DNA from: Bacteroidaceae bacterium
Lineage (GTDB): Bacteria; Bacteroidota; Bacteroidia; Bacteroidales; Bacteroidaceae
Assembly (NCBI GenBank): GCA_024688885.1
Contig: JAILDV010000033.1
Location: 1 to 36,687, forward strand
Length of the DNA: 36,687 bases
Direction of reading: 5' to 3'
In this document: one piece after another, positions 9,007-20,085 of the stretch
How the letters are laid out: each line of letters begins with the position of its first letter
Position numbering within the stretch: position 1 is the first letter of the stretch
Notes under the pieces: generated by a model
Database searches by the model: none
Told to the model about the DNA's origin: nothing
Seen by the model: the letters and a program-made list of their open reading frames with translations, nothing else
Position numbers and translations under genes: made by a program

Positions 9007-10896
9007 CTATTTCTTGTCTCTTGCTTCTTGTTGCTGTTTCAAGATTTCAAGCTGCTTCTCCTGCATTGCCTGCAAACGTTCCATGATGCTGGATGTCTTT
9101 TTCTTGTCACCTGCATTTGCCTTACGCTCGGCATGACGCTTCTCCAGTTTGCGGAGCAGTTTATCGTCGTCGGTTGTCTTGCGGAGGAACCACATCATGA
9201 GGATACTTACAAGTCCAGAGATGAAGTAGTACCAGTTCAGACCTGCACTGTAGCTGTTGAACGAGAAAAAGAAGATGATAGGCATCAGGTAGGTCATCCA
9301 TTTCATCATGCCCATCTGCTGCTGTTGCTCTGGCGTCATGGCATACTGCTGCTGACGTTGCGTGATGATGGAGTTGAACACGGTGACAAAGCACCACAGG
9401 ATACAGAACAATGACAAGTGGTCGCCGATTCCCCAGATATTGAATCCCCAATTGATGATGTCATCGTAAGTGGAGAGGTCATCTGCCCAAAGGAACGACT
9501 CCCCACGCATCTCAATGTAGTTGGGGATGAAGTTGAAGAGTGCAATCCAGATAGGCATCTGTATTAACATTGGCAGACATCCGCCCATGGGGCTTACACC
9601 ATACTCGCTGTAGAGTTTCATCACCTCCTGCTGCTTCAGCATCGCATCCTCTTTCTTGGGATATTTTGCGTTGATTTCATCCATCTTAGGACGTAGTACG
9701 CGCATATTGGCTGAAGCAATGTAGGACTTCTTCATCAGCGGGAAGACGAGGAACTTCACAATAAGCGTGAGCAGCACGAGCACAATGCCCATGTTCAAGC
9801 CTAAACCTGTGAGGAAGTCGAAGGCGTAAAGGAAGATGAAACGGTTGATCCATTTGATGATTGGCCAACCCATATACACCAAGGACTGAAGGTCAAGGTC
9901 ATCGTCAGAATTCACCAATTTCTCATTCTCTTTCAGCGTAGAGAATTTGTTAGGACCTAAATAGAGATGGAAGCAGGTTGGTTTCACGCCTTTGGTATCA
10001 AAGTCTGCTGCAAAGGTGGTCTTGTAGGTCTTCAGATAACCAGAGCCATTCTCCAAATACGCTGATGACATGGTGTTGACAGTCACAGGAGCATCAGCAA
10101 TGAGCACCTGACTGAAGAACTGCGTCTTATAAGTAATCCATTTCACTTTCTCTTCAAACTCATCTTCCTCTTCATCACCACCACTGACAGAAAGTTCATG
10201 CGTGTCGCCATCTGTGTCACGGTAGGTCACCGTTGAATAGCGATTCTCAAAGTCGTAACCCTTCTCCTGCTGCTTCATGTTCTCTGTCCACTCCAACTGC
10301 ATTTCATTGGTCTTTGAAGGGAAGAAGCCTTCCAAACCAGTTGCCTTCACATCCATGTCAAGAATGTAGGCATTGGGCTTGAGCGAATAGATGATGTCAA
10401 GTGAACCGGAAGCAATGGGAAGATGCATGGTGACACCATCCTTGGTCACGTCTGTTGGTGTAAAGAACAGTTCGTCTGTGACGATGTTGGCTGTCTTTCC
10501 ATCCAGCATGAGTTTCATATTCTGGTCATGACCATCGAAAAGCACCACATTGCCGCCTTCACGACTCTTATAGGTGCTGTCCTTGAGCTCCACTTTCTGC
10601 AATTGACCACCCTTGTTAGAAAGAGTGACACGCAACAATTCATTCTCGATGACTGTTGTGCTTGCAGTGCCTTGCCGTGCTTCAAAAAGGGGATTGAGCG
10701 TATCAGCCAATTCTTCAGCCTTCTTTTCCAGCTCTTTCTGTCTTACCTTGGCTTCCTTCTGTGCTTCCACCTGCGCAATGGAGTCAAGTACCACTTGCTC
10801 CGCCATCTGTTCACGACGTGCATAGTTTTCGTATGCCATAAAGCCGAAAACCACCAATGCCATCAGCACAAAAGCCGTTAACGTGTTTTTGTTCAT
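9007..10896 (-). CDS. yidC: Membrane protein insertase YidC
   Basis: A 629-residue inner-membrane insertase that places membrane proteins, alone or with Sec. It has a start-stop helix at about residues 5-25 (MNKNTLTAFVLMALVVFGFM), then a charged coiled segment. A large periplasmic P1 domain follows, with an acidic EEEDEFEEK patch. The conserved insertase core begins about residue 350 (MGWPIIKWINRFIF; later SPMGGCLPMLIQMPIWIALF). The tail is Lys/Arg-rich, as expected for ribosome contact. Length is typical of Bacteroidetes YidC. The promoter -7 box lies at 11005-11012. Confidence 0.96.
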   Translation of the reverse strand: MNKNTLTAFVLMALVVFGFMAYENYARREQMAEQVVLDSIAQVEAQKEAKVRQKELEKKAEELADTLNPLFEARQGTASTTVIENELLRVTLSNKGGQLQKVELKDSTYKSREGGNVVLFDGHDQNMKLMLDGKTANIVTDELFFTPTDVTKDGVTMHLPIASGSLDIIYSLKPNAYILDMDVKATGLEGFFPSKTNEMQLEWTENMKQQEKGYDFENRYSTVTYRDTDGDTHELSVSGGDEEEDEFEEKVKWITYKTQFFSQVLIADAPVTVNTMSSAYLENGSGYLKTYKTTFAADFDTKGVKPTCFHLYLGPNKFSTLKENEKLVNSDDDLDLQSLVYMGWPIIKWINRFIFLYAFDFLTGLGLNMGIVLVLLTLIVKFLVFPLMKKSYIASANMRVLRPKMDEINAKYPKKEDAMLKQQEVMKLYSEYGVSPMGGCLPMLIQMPIWIALFNFIPNYIEMRGESFLWADDLSTYDDIINWGFNIWGIGDHLSLFCILWCFVTVFNSIITQRQQQYAMTPEQQQQMGMMKWMTYLMPIIFFFSFNSYSAGLNWYYFISGLVSILMMWFLRKTTDDDKLLRKLEKRHAERKANAGDKKKTSSIMERLQAMQEKQLEILKQQQEARDKK

Positions 10897-11004
10897 TTTC
10901 TATGTTCGTTTATGAGTTTTATAATTCTTACTTTAGCGTGTGATAATTGTGCAACACATAGGTTGCTCCAGCGTGTGGGCTGGTTAAATAATACAAAAAT
11001 CGTG

Positions 11005-11012
11005 CAAAGATA
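11005..11012 (-). promoter_or_regulatory. yidC promoter, -7 box
   Basis: Read leftward it is TATCTTTG followed by C, an exact match to TAnnTTTG. No TTTG at -33 is seen. The leader to yidC is about 100 bases. It lies 45 bases from the divergent promoter at 11057. Confidence 0.55.
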
Positions 11013-11056
11013 CGAAAAATTTGGGAGTTGGGCGTCAGGAGTTAGTGGTTTTTTCT

Positions 11057-11064
11057 TACCTTTG
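11057..11064 (+). promoter_or_regulatory. Promoter of the DUF1573-nadA genes, -7 box
   Basis: TACCTTTG followed by C matches the Bacteroidetes -7 box. It places the start of transcription near 11071 and so rules out starts upstream of the ATG at 11093. Confidence 0.6.
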
Positions 11065-11092
11065 CATCAAAATCAACATAAATACAATCATT

Positions 11093-11512
11093 ATGAGAAC
11101 GAAACTCTTGCTGTTCATCGCTATTTTTGCAATGGCACTCGGTATGCAGGCAAAGAAATACCCGCAAATCAAATTTGAAAAGACTACTGTCGATTTTGGC
11201 ACTTTCTCTATGGATGACCCCATTCAGAAATGCACCTTCAAGTTCAAAAACATTGGTGATGCCAAACTTGTCATCACTGCGGTTCATGCTTCTTGTGGAT
11301 GCACTGTGGCTGACTATCCTAAGGACTTCATCGCACCTGGTGCATCGGGCGAAATCACCGTCACCTACGATGGTTCCAACAAGATGCCAGGACGTTTCAA
11401 GAAGAACATACAGGTGTTTTCCAATTGCAAGGAAGATATGGCACGTCTTTTCATTCAGGGCGACATGACCGATGTGCCCGTCAACAAGAAGACGGAAAAG
11501 GAAAAGAAATAA
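11093..11512 (+). CDS. DUF1573 domain secreted protein
   Basis: A 139-residue exported protein. Residues 1-19 form a signal peptide (MRTKLLLFIAIFAMALGMQA). The rest is one DUF1573 domain, with the family's FGTF near the start of the domain (VDFGTF) and the ASCGCTV cysteine motif in the middle. It ends in a Lys/Glu-rich tail. The function of DUF1573 is not established; the fold is thought to be immunoglobulin-like. I chose the ATG at 11093 because it starts the signal peptide and lies just after the promoter. nadA follows after 34 bases and may be cotranscribed. Confidence 0.85.
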   Translation: MRTKLLLFIAIFAMALGMQAKKYPQIKFEKTTVDFGTFSMDDPIQKCTFKFKNIGDAKLVITAVHASCGCTVADYPKDFIAPGASGEITVTYDGSNKMPGRFKKNIQVFSNCKEDMARLFIQGDMTDVPVNKKTEKEKK

Positions 11513-11546
11513 CAGTGTTGTCATCACTTTTATTATTGTTAAAGGA

Positions 11547-12566
11547 ATGCAAGTGAAAGATTCTTGGAAGGAGAAGGGCTATGTGGATGAGCCAATTCCT
11601 GCGGACATTGATTTGAATACGGAAATCCGTAGGATGTGTAAGGAGAAGAATGCCGTGATTCTGGCACATTATTACACGGATGGGGCAGTGCAGGACATTG
11701 CTGATTTCGTGGGCGATTCATTGGCGCTTGCGCAGTGGTCAGCCAAGACCGATGCCGACATCATCGTGATGTGTGGTGTGCATTTCATGGGCGAGACGAA
11801 CAAGATTCTTTGTCCGAACAAGAAGGTGCTGGTGCTGGATTTGAATGCAGGATGTTCGTTGGCGGACAGCTGCAAGGCAGAGGATTTGAAGGCGTTTGTG
11901 GATGAGCATCCTGGTTATAAGGTGGTGAGCTATGTAAACACAACTGCAGCAGTGAAGGCGCTGACGGACGTGGTGGTGACTTCAAGTAATGCTAAATTAG
12001 TGATAGATTCATTTCCTCAGGATGAGAAACTTATCTTTGGTCCCGATATGAACTTAGGTAACTATATCAATTCGGTGACAGGACGTGAGATGCTCCTTTG
12101 GAATGGTGGGTGTCATGTGCATGGACAATTCTCTTTGGAGAAGATTCTTGCCATCAAGGCAGAGCATCCGAAAGCAAAGATTCTGGTGCATCCCGAATGT
12201 CCTGCTCCGATTCAGAAAGTGGCGGATGTGATTGGTTCGACAGCAGGTCTGCTGAATTTCGCCATCAAGGATGATGCCACGGAATTCATCGTGGCAACGG
12301 AGAGCGGCATCCTGCACGAGATGAAGAAAGCTTGCCCCGACAAACTTTTCATTCCTGCACCCCCTGAAGCTACGGAAACAATCGGGTGCTCGTGCAACGA
12401 ATGTGAGTTTATGAAGCTGAACACGCTGAAGAAACTCTACAACACCTTGAAGTATGAATGGCCCACCATCGAAGTGGATGCGGAGATTGCCGAGAAAGCG
12501 GTGAAGCCCATTGACAAGATGCTGGAAATCAGCCGCAACATGAAAACACCATTGTCAAAGAAATAG
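11547..12566 (+). CDS. nadA: Quinolinate synthase
   Basis: A 339-residue 4Fe-4S enzyme that condenses iminoaspartate with dihydroxyacetone phosphate to give quinolinate in de novo NAD synthesis. Iron-sulfur ligands are visible as C76 (VMCGVHFM), C189 (WNGGCHVH) and the GCSCNEC cluster at 280-286. The substrate motif AHYYTDGAVQD lies at 40-50. I chose the ATG at 11547, preceded by AAAGG, over an upstream frame that would overlap the DUF1573 gene. nadB and nadC, the usual partners, are not in the window. Confidence 0.95.
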   Translation: MQVKDSWKEKGYVDEPIPADIDLNTEIRRMCKEKNAVILAHYYTDGAVQDIADFVGDSLALAQWSAKTDADIIVMCGVHFMGETNKILCPNKKVLVLDLNAGCSLADSCKAEDLKAFVDEHPGYKVVSYVNTTAAVKALTDVVVTSSNAKLVIDSFPQDEKLIFGPDMNLGNYINSVTGREMLLWNGGCHVHGQFSLEKILAIKAEHPKAKILVHPECPAPIQKVADVIGSTAGLLNFAIKDDATEFIVATESGILHEMKKACPDKLFIPAPPEATETIGCSCNECEFMKLNTLKKLYNTLKYEWPTIEVDAEIAEKAVKPIDKMLEISRNMKTPLSKK

Positions 12567-12727
12567 TTTAAAACAACGAATGAAACGAAGTGAACGAATT
12601 TTATAGTGATTGAATGCCGCAAGCGGCGACGAATTGGGCGAATGCCATTCGTTTATATTCGACGCACCGAAGGTGCATTTGGTGAAAGAAATTCGTTTAA
12701 TTCGTTTAATTCGTTGTAAAAAAGTTA
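12567..12727. repeat. Short hairpins and 9-base direct repeats between nadA and mnmA
   Basis: This gap holds small tight hairpins: GCCGC-AA-GCGGC at about 12616-12627 and GCACC-GAA-GGTGC at about 12665-12677. It also holds CGAATG/CATTCG arms. It ends in a tandem ATTCGTTTA, ATTCGTTTA, ATTCGTTG run at about 12691-12716, just upstream of the mnmA ATG. No gene or consensus promoter is seen. Confidence 0.55.
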
Positions 12728-13813
12728 ATGAACGTAGCTGCATTAGTATCAGGAGGGGTCGATTCTGCTGTTTCGGTGCATTTATTGAAGGAGCAGGGAA
12801 TTGACCCGTATCTGTTTTATATCAAAATCGGTCCCGACAAGGATACGGAATGGAACTGCACCTCGGAAGAGGATGTGGAGATTTGTCAGTGGTTGGCAAG
12901 GAAGTACGGCTTGAAGTTGGACGTGATTGACTTGCACAAGGAGTATTGGGACAAGGTGGTGGGCTACACGATGGATAAGGCGCGTGTGGGTTTAACACCT
13001 AACCCTGATGTGATGTGCAACAAACTCATCAAGTTCGGATGTTTTGAGGAGGTGGCTGGAAAGGATTTTGATTATACGGCAACGGGACATTATGCCACAA
13101 CCACTACGATAGATGGACAGGTGTGGCTTTCGACATCTCCTGACCCCGTGAAAGACCAGACGGATTTCCTCTGCCAGATTGATTCTTTGCAGGTGAGCAA
13201 ACTGATGTTTCCCATCGGACATCTGTGGAAACATCAGGTGCGCGAGATTGCCGAGAAGGCACATCTGCTTAATGCGGAAAGGAAAGATAGTCAAGGTATC
13301 TGCTTCTTGGGCAACATCGATTTCCGTGATTATATCAAGGCACATCTGGGCGAGAATCCCGGTGATGTGCGCGAGATTGAGACGGGACATAAGATTGGGG
13401 AGCATAAAGGTTTGTGGTTCTATACGATTGGTCAACGCAAAGGATTAGGTTTCGGTGGAGGCCCTTGGTTCGTAGTGAAGAAGAACATCAAACGGAACAT
13501 CTTATTTGTGTCTCATGGCTATGATCCCGAAAAGGTGTACAAAGACCACATTACGATGAATGACTTCCATTTCATCAGTGGAAACCCGTTTGAGGAAGGG
13601 TGGGGTGAAGAGAAAAATGGTGAGAAACAGATGCGCGTGACGTTCAAGATTCGTCACACTCCTGAATGGCTTGGTGGTGTGCTTTCTCAGAAGGAAGATG
13701 GAAGTTGGTTCTTACAGGCTGACGAGAAAATACACGGAGTTGCTCCCGGACAGTTCTGTGTGGTGTATGATAAGGAACACCACCTGTGTTTTGGTAGTGG
13801 TGAAATCGATTGA
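12728..13813 (+). CDS. mnmA: tRNA-specific 2-thiouridylase MnmA
   Basis: A 361-residue enzyme that puts sulfur on U34 of tRNA-Lys, Glu and Gln. The PP-loop SGGVDS is at residues 8-13. The catalytic cysteines are C97 (NPDVMCNK) and C192 (DSQGICFLG), both in their family contexts. The C-terminal region ([16 protein letters not shown] and onward) is the usual tRNA-binding and beta-barrel part. Length is normal. The gene ends at a strong bidirectional terminator shared with mscL. Confidence 0.95.
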   Translation: MNVAALVSGGVDSAVSVHLLKEQGIDPYLFYIKIGPDKDTEWNCTSEEDVEICQWLARKYGLKLDVIDLHKEYWDKVVGYTMDKARVGLTPNPDVMCNKLIKFGCFEEVAGKDFDYTATGHYATTTTIDGQVWLSTSPDPVKDQTDFLCQIDSLQVSKLMFPIGHLWKHQVREIAEKAHLLNAERKDSQGICFLGNIDFRDYIKAHLGENPGDVREIETGHKIGEHKGLWFYTIGQRKGLGFGGGPWFVVKKNIKRNILFVSHGYDPEKVYKDHITMNDFHFISGNPFEEGWGEEKNGEKQMRVTFKIRHTPEWLGGVLSQKEDGSWFLQADEKIHGVAPGQFCVVYDKEHHLCFGSGEID

Positions 13814-13854
13814 AGAAGGGAAGGGGAAAAGGTAAGAGTGAAAAGTGAAAAGTG

Positions 13855-13915
13855 AAAAATTTGCTACCGCATAAGTTCGCCAACAGTTGACGTACAAGTG
13901 CGGTAGCAAATTTTT
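13855..13915. terminator. Bidirectional terminator between mnmA and mscL
   Basis: The arms 13855-13871 and 13899-13915 are perfect 17-base complements (core TTTGCTACCGCA) around a 27-base loop. Each side ends in a run of T on its own transcript. It serves convergent mnmA and mscL. Confidence 0.85.
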
Positions 13916-13937
13916 TACTTTTACCTTCAAAAGAAGA

Positions 13938-14396
13938 TTACTTCTTCTCCTTCAAGAGGTCGCGGATTTCAGTAAGGAGCACCTCTTCTTTCGTAGGTTC
14001 TGGTGCAGGAGCAGCTGCTTCCTCTTCGGCTTGCTTCTTCTTGCGGAGTGCAGAAGCTTTAGCGATAGCCTTCACGATGAAGAACAAGCAGATGGCGATG
14101 ATGAAGAAGTCGAGCACGTTCTGGCAGAATGCGCCGTAGTTCCAAGTTACAGCCTCAACCGCCTCGGTCACCACTTCGCCTGCTTCGTTGGTCACCTCTG
14201 GGATGCCAGGTTTAAGTTCAATCTTCAGGTCGCTCACGTTCACGCTCCATGCAGCTGCTACGAGTGGCATGATGAGGTCGCCTACGATTGAAGATACGAT
14301 TTTACCAAATGCGCCACCGATGATGACACCGACAGCCATGTCCATCACGTTGCCTTTGAAGGCAAACTCTTTGAATTCTTCGATAAATTTTGCCAT
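13938..14396 (-). CDS. mscL: Large-conductance mechanosensitive channel MscL
   Basis: A 152-residue homopentameric inner-membrane channel that opens under osmotic downshock. The N-terminal amphipathic helix and TM1 are clear ([20 protein letters not shown], then [20 protein letters not shown]). TM2 is [19 protein letters not shown]. The periplasmic loop between them is longer than in E. coli. The C-terminus has the Lys/Glu-rich bundle helix ([16 protein letters not shown]). The upstream promoter -7 box is at 14472-14479. Confidence 0.95.
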   Translation of the reverse strand: MAKFIEEFKEFAFKGNVMDMAVGVIIGGAFGKIVSSIVGDLIMPLVAAAWSVNVSDLKIELKPGIPEVTNEAGEVVTEAVEAVTWNYGAFCQNVLDFFIIAICLFFIVKAIAKASALRKKKQAEEEAAAPAPEPTKEEVLLTEIRDLLKEKK

Positions 14397-14471
14397 AATC
14401 TCTATCGTTTTTATAATAAAAAGTAAATAATTGTCGTTATATATTCAATTCGTCATTGAATGAACTCGTCG

Positions 14472-14479
14472 CAAAGTTA
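14472..14479 (-). promoter_or_regulatory. mscL promoter, -7 box
   Basis: Read leftward it is TAACTTTG followed by C, an exact consensus match. The leader to the mscL ATG at 14396 is about 70 bases. Confidence 0.55.
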
Positions 14480-14519
14480 CAAAAAATGCCGTAAACAGTG
14501 TTAATAAATGTAGAAAAAA

Positions 14520-14609
14520 ATGAAGAATAAATTGTATTTGATACTCTCAATGGGCATGTTGCTGCTACTGGTTGCATGTTCGACAGCGCACCATTGCAAT
14601 TGTGGATAG
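14520..14609 (+). CDS. Very small lipoprotein (29 aa)
   Basis: ATG at 14520 to TAG at 14607-14609 encodes 29 residues. The first 19 form a lipoprotein signal: charged MKNK, a hydrophobic run of Leu, Ile and Met, then lipobox LVAC with C20 as the lipidation site. The mature peptide would be only ten residues, CSTAHHCNCG, with three Cys and two His, suggestive of metal or redox chemistry. A purine-rich stretch precedes the ATG, and a hairpin terminator follows 17 bases after the stop, which supports a real short transcript. No consensus -7 box is seen upstream. I do not recognise the family; it could be chance, but a full lipobox together with a terminator argues otherwise. Confidence 0.5.
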   Translation: MKNKLYLILSMGMLLLLVACSTAHHCNCG

Positions 14610-14626
14610 CAGAGTGAATGAAAAAG

Positions 14627-14658
14627 AAAAGGGGAGGCCATTTGGCTTCCCCTTCTTT
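14627..14658. terminator. Hairpin terminator between the small lipoprotein and gap
   Basis: GGGGAGGCCA (14631-14640) pairs with TGGCTTCCCC (14643-14652) with one G-T pair. The stem is flanked by A-rich sequence on the left and CTTCTTTG on the right, so it can work in both directions. Confidence 0.7.
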
Positions 14659-14748
14659 GTTATGGTTGAGTTAACTCTTATTTGAGTTGACTTCGTCGAG
14701 TCAAAAACGCGACTCGGCTAATCAAGCGAGCTTGTTAGCTCTCACTGC

Positions 14749-15777
14749 TTATTTGAGTTCAGCGAGGTACTTGATAGTACGAACCATCTGAGAAGTGTAA
14801 GAGTTCTCGTTGTCATACCAAGAAACAACCTGTACCTGGTAAGTGTCGTCGTCAATCTTAGAAACCATTGTCTGAGTTGCGTCGAAGAGAGAACCGAACT
14901 TCATACCGATGATGTCAGAAGAAACGATCTGATCCTCAGTGTAACCGAAGCTCTCAGTACCAGCAGCCTTCATGGCAGCGTTGATACCTTCCTTAGTGAT
15001 GTCCTTACCCTTCACAACAGCAACGAGAATAGTAGTAGAACCTGTTGGAGTTGGAACGCGCTGTGCAGAACCGATGAGCTTACCGTTCAACTCAGGAATA
15101 ACGAGACCGATAGCCTTAGCAGCACCAGTTGAGTTAGGAACGATGTTCTGAGCACCAGCACGAGAACGACGGAGGTCGCCCTTACGCTGAGGACCGTCAA
15201 GAATCATCTGGTCGCCAGTGTAAGCGTGGATAGTTGACATGATACCAGAAACGATAGGAGCGTAACCGTTCAAAGCAGCAGCCATAGGAGCCAAGCAGTT
15301 AGTTGTGCAAGAAGCAGCAGAGATAACTGTGTCAGCAGGAGTCAGAGTCTTGTGGTTAACGTTGTAAACGATAGTTGGGAGGTCATTACCTGCAGGAGCA
15401 GAGATAACCACCTTCTTTGCACCAGCCTGAATGTGTGCAGAAGCCTTCTCCTTAGAAGTGTAGAAACCAGTGCACTCGAGCACAACATCAACACCAAGCT
15501 CACCCCAAGGAAGCTCAGCTGCGTTTGGCTTAGCGTAGATAGTGATTTCCTTACCATCAACGATGATAGAGTTGTCTGTTGCTTCAACAGTGTGCTTACC
15601 TTCACCGAACTTGCCAGCGAAACCGCCCTGTGCAGTGTCATACTTGAGGAGGTGAGCAAGCATCTTTGGGCTTGTCAAGTCATTGATAGCGATTACTTCA
15701 TAACCTTCAGCCTCGAACATCTGACGGAAAGCGAGGCGACCAATACGGCCAAAGCCGTTAATAGCTACTTTTGTCAT
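14749..15777 (-). CDS. gap: Glyceraldehyde-3-phosphate dehydrogenase, type I
   Basis: A 342-residue NAD-dependent glycolytic enzyme. The Rossmann start [17 protein letters not shown] is clear. The catalytic cysteine sits in [12 protein letters not shown] near residue 155 and the helper His in STIHAYTGD about 25 residues later. The C-terminal [16 protein letters not shown] is the usual family ending. Codon use is strongly biased, as expected of a highly expressed gene. It has its own -7 promoter box at 15879-15886 and is not operonic with pgk, which lies 5.7 kb away on the same strand. Confidence 0.97.
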   Translation of the reverse strand: MTKVAINGFGRIGRLAFRQMFEAEGYEVIAINDLTSPKMLAHLLKYDTAQGGFAGKFGEGKHTVEATDNSIIVDGKEITIYAKPNAAELPWGELGVDVVLECTGFYTSKEKASAHIQAGAKKVVISAPAGNDLPTIVYNVNHKTLTPADTVISAASCTTNCLAPMAAALNGYAPIVSGIMSTIHAYTGDQMILDGPQRKGDLRRSRAGAQNIVPNSTGAAKAIGLVIPELNGKLIGSAQRVPTPTGSTTILVAVVKGKDITKEGINAAMKAAGTESFGYTEDQIVSSDIIGMKFGSLFDATQTMVSKIDDDTYQVQVVSWYDNENSYTSQMVRTIKYLAELK

Positions 15778-15878
15778 TGATTTAATAAATTTATTGAGTT
15801 AATAATAACTGTGTGTATTGCTTGTGTTTTTAAGGGAAGGAAAAAACCTTACGATTATCCCAACTCTCTTTCCGACTG

Positions 15879-15886
15879 CAAAGGTA
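15879..15886 (-). promoter_or_regulatory. gap promoter, -7 box
   Basis: Read leftward it is TACCTTTG followed by C, an exact consensus match. The leader is about 95 bases. Confidence 0.6.
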
Positions 15887-16120
15887 CGAAAAAATTGTCA
15901 ATGTAAATCATTTTTGTCGCAAATTCTTTTTAAAATCGAACGAACAGACGTTAAAAGCCCGTGAATGGCGAACAAAATGACAAGGAAAAGTTTACTTTTG
16001 TCAACTACGTGTTGCAAAAGGTGTGCGCAAATGCTGTTTGTCAACATGTATTTCTTCATGAAGAAAACACCATATATTTATATATAATGTGTGTGAATAG
16101 GGTGGAATAGAGCTTTACAT

Positions 16121-17871
<1,751 letters not shown>

Positions 17872-17892
17872 TTACCCTATCACATGGAATTT

Positions 17893-17976
17893 ACTACGCC
17901 CTTCACCGTAATTACGGTGAAGGGCGTAGTGTAATTACGATACAAGGTGCAAGGTAATTACGACGCAGAGCACAGG
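17893..17976. repeat. 38-base perfect palindrome opening a 23-bp tandem array (array A)
   Basis: Bases 17893-17930 are a perfect palindrome centred on GTAATTAC. From 17908 three units follow at exactly 23-bp spacing (17908, 17931, 17954). Each begins GTAATTACG and then has a 14-base variable tail. The palindrome arises because the first unit's tail is preceded by its own reverse complement. It lies between the convergent ABC-F and PL11 genes. There is no T-run, so it is a poor intrinsic terminator. A related array is at 35359. Confidence 0.8.
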
Positions 17977-18017
17977 GTTCACCCTTATGTGGTTTACAAA
18001 TGACACAACCACACCAT

Positions 18018-20072
18018 TCATTCTTTCTCCGCAGAGTTCACTCCCTGAAAGGAATCGATGAAGTCGGGCAGGTAATAACCTAAATGTGGCGGTTGATTGT
18101 AGGCGCAATTCTGCCATACTATCCCCATGCGATAAAGGTGATCGTGCATCAACGTAGGCACTCTATGCTGTGTTTTTGCCGTACTGCTCACAATATAGAT
18201 TTGTGAGGGATTGTTGCGGTTCCACCAAATCACCTCTTCACGCCAATCGCCAAAGAGGTCTGCCAGAAGACAAGGTGTGGATTTCGATCCGTTGCAAGAG
18301 GCTGGATACATACCTAAGGAAACAAAAGTGGACATAATGGAATCCGTCATCCATACCCCTTGTTCTTCAGCACCATTGTCCACCCATTTGGTGATGGTTG
18401 TGCCATCAAGCAGTTCATCACACGCATCGCCATCCCAGTAGATGCGGAAATTCATCGATGGTCTCCGATATTCTGCTTGTTGACCTGTCACAGCATTGAA
18501 TGGATAAGAGTTACGGATGTTCCCTTCAAAGCCGCCATAAGAAGACCAAAACTCATAGCCACGTGTGTCTGATAAGATGTCAGCAGATAATCCACGACCA
18601 TTATCTACACCCCTCTGCCCACCTTTCCACAAAATTTCGCCGGTTGCAGCATCATGTATGTCCCATGCATATCTGCCTTTTTCTTCATGGATGTCGAAGA
18701 GTTCAAGACCTGGACGATCAGGATTCAAATCGCCCAAATGAATAGCATCTCCATGCCCGAACCCTACAGCATAAAGTATGGTCCCGTCGTGATTCAGCGC
18801 TGCTGAACCCCACAGTATTTCGTCGTGTCCGTCACCATCAACATCAGCCACCGATAGGTTATGATTGCCATTACCATACATCGTGTTTCGTCCCAATCCT
18901 GATGTACAGGCTGGGGGAGTGTGGGTTGTGGTCTTACCATCACTATCCGTCAACTTGTAGGTGGTCTTTGAGTCGGAACTGTGCAGCCAACGGGTTTTCA
19001 GCTTTTTCCCGTCGAAATCCACTGCCCATAAATAGGCATAGGTGTAGTAACCACGACACATAATGGCTGAAGGTCGTTCGTCTTGACCTGCCAGATATGC
19101 CACACAAGCCAGATAGCGTTCGCCCCGATTTCCGTAACTTGCATAGTCGATATGGTCTATGCGGTCATCCCAATCGAATGTGCCAGGTGTCTCGCTCAGC
19201 GCTACCTCTCCATTGCGATTGGGACAATAGGAAATGGTGTGGACAGCTTTTCCTGTCAACCCTTCAAAAACGGTCAGGTATTCCTGCCCACCATCAATGC
19301 GTCCGTTGGAATTTCGCCAATCTTTCGTGTTATCTGCATTTCTGATTGAAGCGAGGTCAGCGGCAGCATTGACATACACTCCGCTGCCATCTTTCGAGCC
19401 AGGAGCGGTCTTGCAAATCAGTTCAGTCTTGCCGTCTTTGTCAAAGTCATAAACGAGAAACTGCGTGTAGTGCGCCCCTGCACGAATGTTCACCCCTAAA
19501 TCTATACGCCACAACTTTTCACCTGTGAAGAGTCGGTAACAGTCAATATAAACATTACCCGTGTAACCACGATGAGAGTTGTCTTTCGCATTGCTCGGAT
19601 TCCATTTCACGATGAGTTCATATTGGCCATCACCATCCACATCACCTACAGAACAATCGTTGGGCGTATAAGAATAACGTCCACTGATGTCGTTCACGTT
19701 GGCAGGTCGGTCAAGTTGCAGCAAGTGATACCCTCGTTGATTGAATACGACAGGAGAGACGGTGTCAGTAGGCACGCCTTTTTGAAGCGTCACCAACTGA
19801 AATGTCGATGTCGGAGTGGAGGACATGCGCATGCTAGTGGCATGCCGAATCGTGTCAGTCGCCACAACCCCGTCTTTCAACAAGAGGAACGACGTGTGTG
19901 TGTCATCACTGCCCAAGAGTCTCCAAGTAAGAAACGAGGACGACTCTGCAGTAGGGATGCACACAAAACCTCGATCCAGTTTCTCTTGTTGAGATGCGGA
20001 CGTGTCGGGGCGTTGTGCAATGATGCTAATGGTATATGCCAAAAGCATCATGAAATACACGGTTCTTCTCAT
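18018..20072 (-). CDS. Rhamnogalacturonan lyase, polysaccharide lyase family 11
   Basis: A 684-residue secreted enzyme that cleaves the rhamnogalacturonan-I backbone of pectin by beta-elimination. An N-terminal signal peptide is visible (MRRTVYFMMLLAYTISIIAQ). The rest matches the PL11 eight-bladed propeller. Calcium-loop repeats of the DxDxDG type recur along it: GDVDGDGQYELIVKW, YDFDKDGKTELICK, ADVDGDGHDEILWGS. Length is normal for Bacteroidetes PL11 proteins. It starts 13 bases after the stop of the GH43 arabinanase gene and is surely cotranscribed with it; the pair would strip arabinan side chains and cut the backbone. No SusC or SusD gene is adjacent. Confidence 0.9.
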   Translation of the reverse strand: MRRTVYFMMLLAYTISIIAQRPDTSASQQEKLDRGFVCIPTAESSSFLTWRLLGSDDTHTSFLLLKDGVVATDTIRHATSMRMSSTPTSTFQLVTLQKGVPTDTVSPVVFNQRGYHLLQLDRPANVNDISGRYSYTPNDCSVGDVDGDGQYELIVKWNPSNAKDNSHRGYTGNVYIDCYRLFTGEKLWRIDLGVNIRAGAHYTQFLVYDFDKDGKTELICKTAPGSKDGSGVYVNAAADLASIRNADNTKDWRNSNGRIDGGQEYLTVFEGLTGKAVHTISYCPNRNGEVALSETPGTFDWDDRIDHIDYASYGNRGERYLACVAYLAGQDERPSAIMCRGYYTYAYLWAVDFDGKKLKTRWLHSSDSKTTYKLTDSDGKTTTHTPPACTSGLGRNTMYGNGNHNLSVADVDGDGHDEILWGSAALNHDGTILYAVGFGHGDAIHLGDLNPDRPGLELFDIHEEKGRYAWDIHDAATGEILWKGGQRGVDNGRGLSADILSDTRGYEFWSSYGGFEGNIRNSYPFNAVTGQQAEYRRPSMNFRIYWDGDACDELLDGTTITKWVDNGAEEQGVWMTDSIMSTFVSLGMYPASCNGSKSTPCLLADLFGDWREEVIWWNRNNPSQIYIVSSTAKTQHRVPTLMHDHLYRMGIVWQNCAYNQPPHLGYYLPDFIDSFQGVNSAEKE

Positions 20073-20085
20073 GTCATTATAGGAG

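Noticed and set aside
17893-17930. Intrinsic terminator for the ABC-F and PL11 genes
   Set aside because: The palindrome is perfect but has no T-run on either side, and its right half belongs to the 23-bp array. I list it as a repeat.
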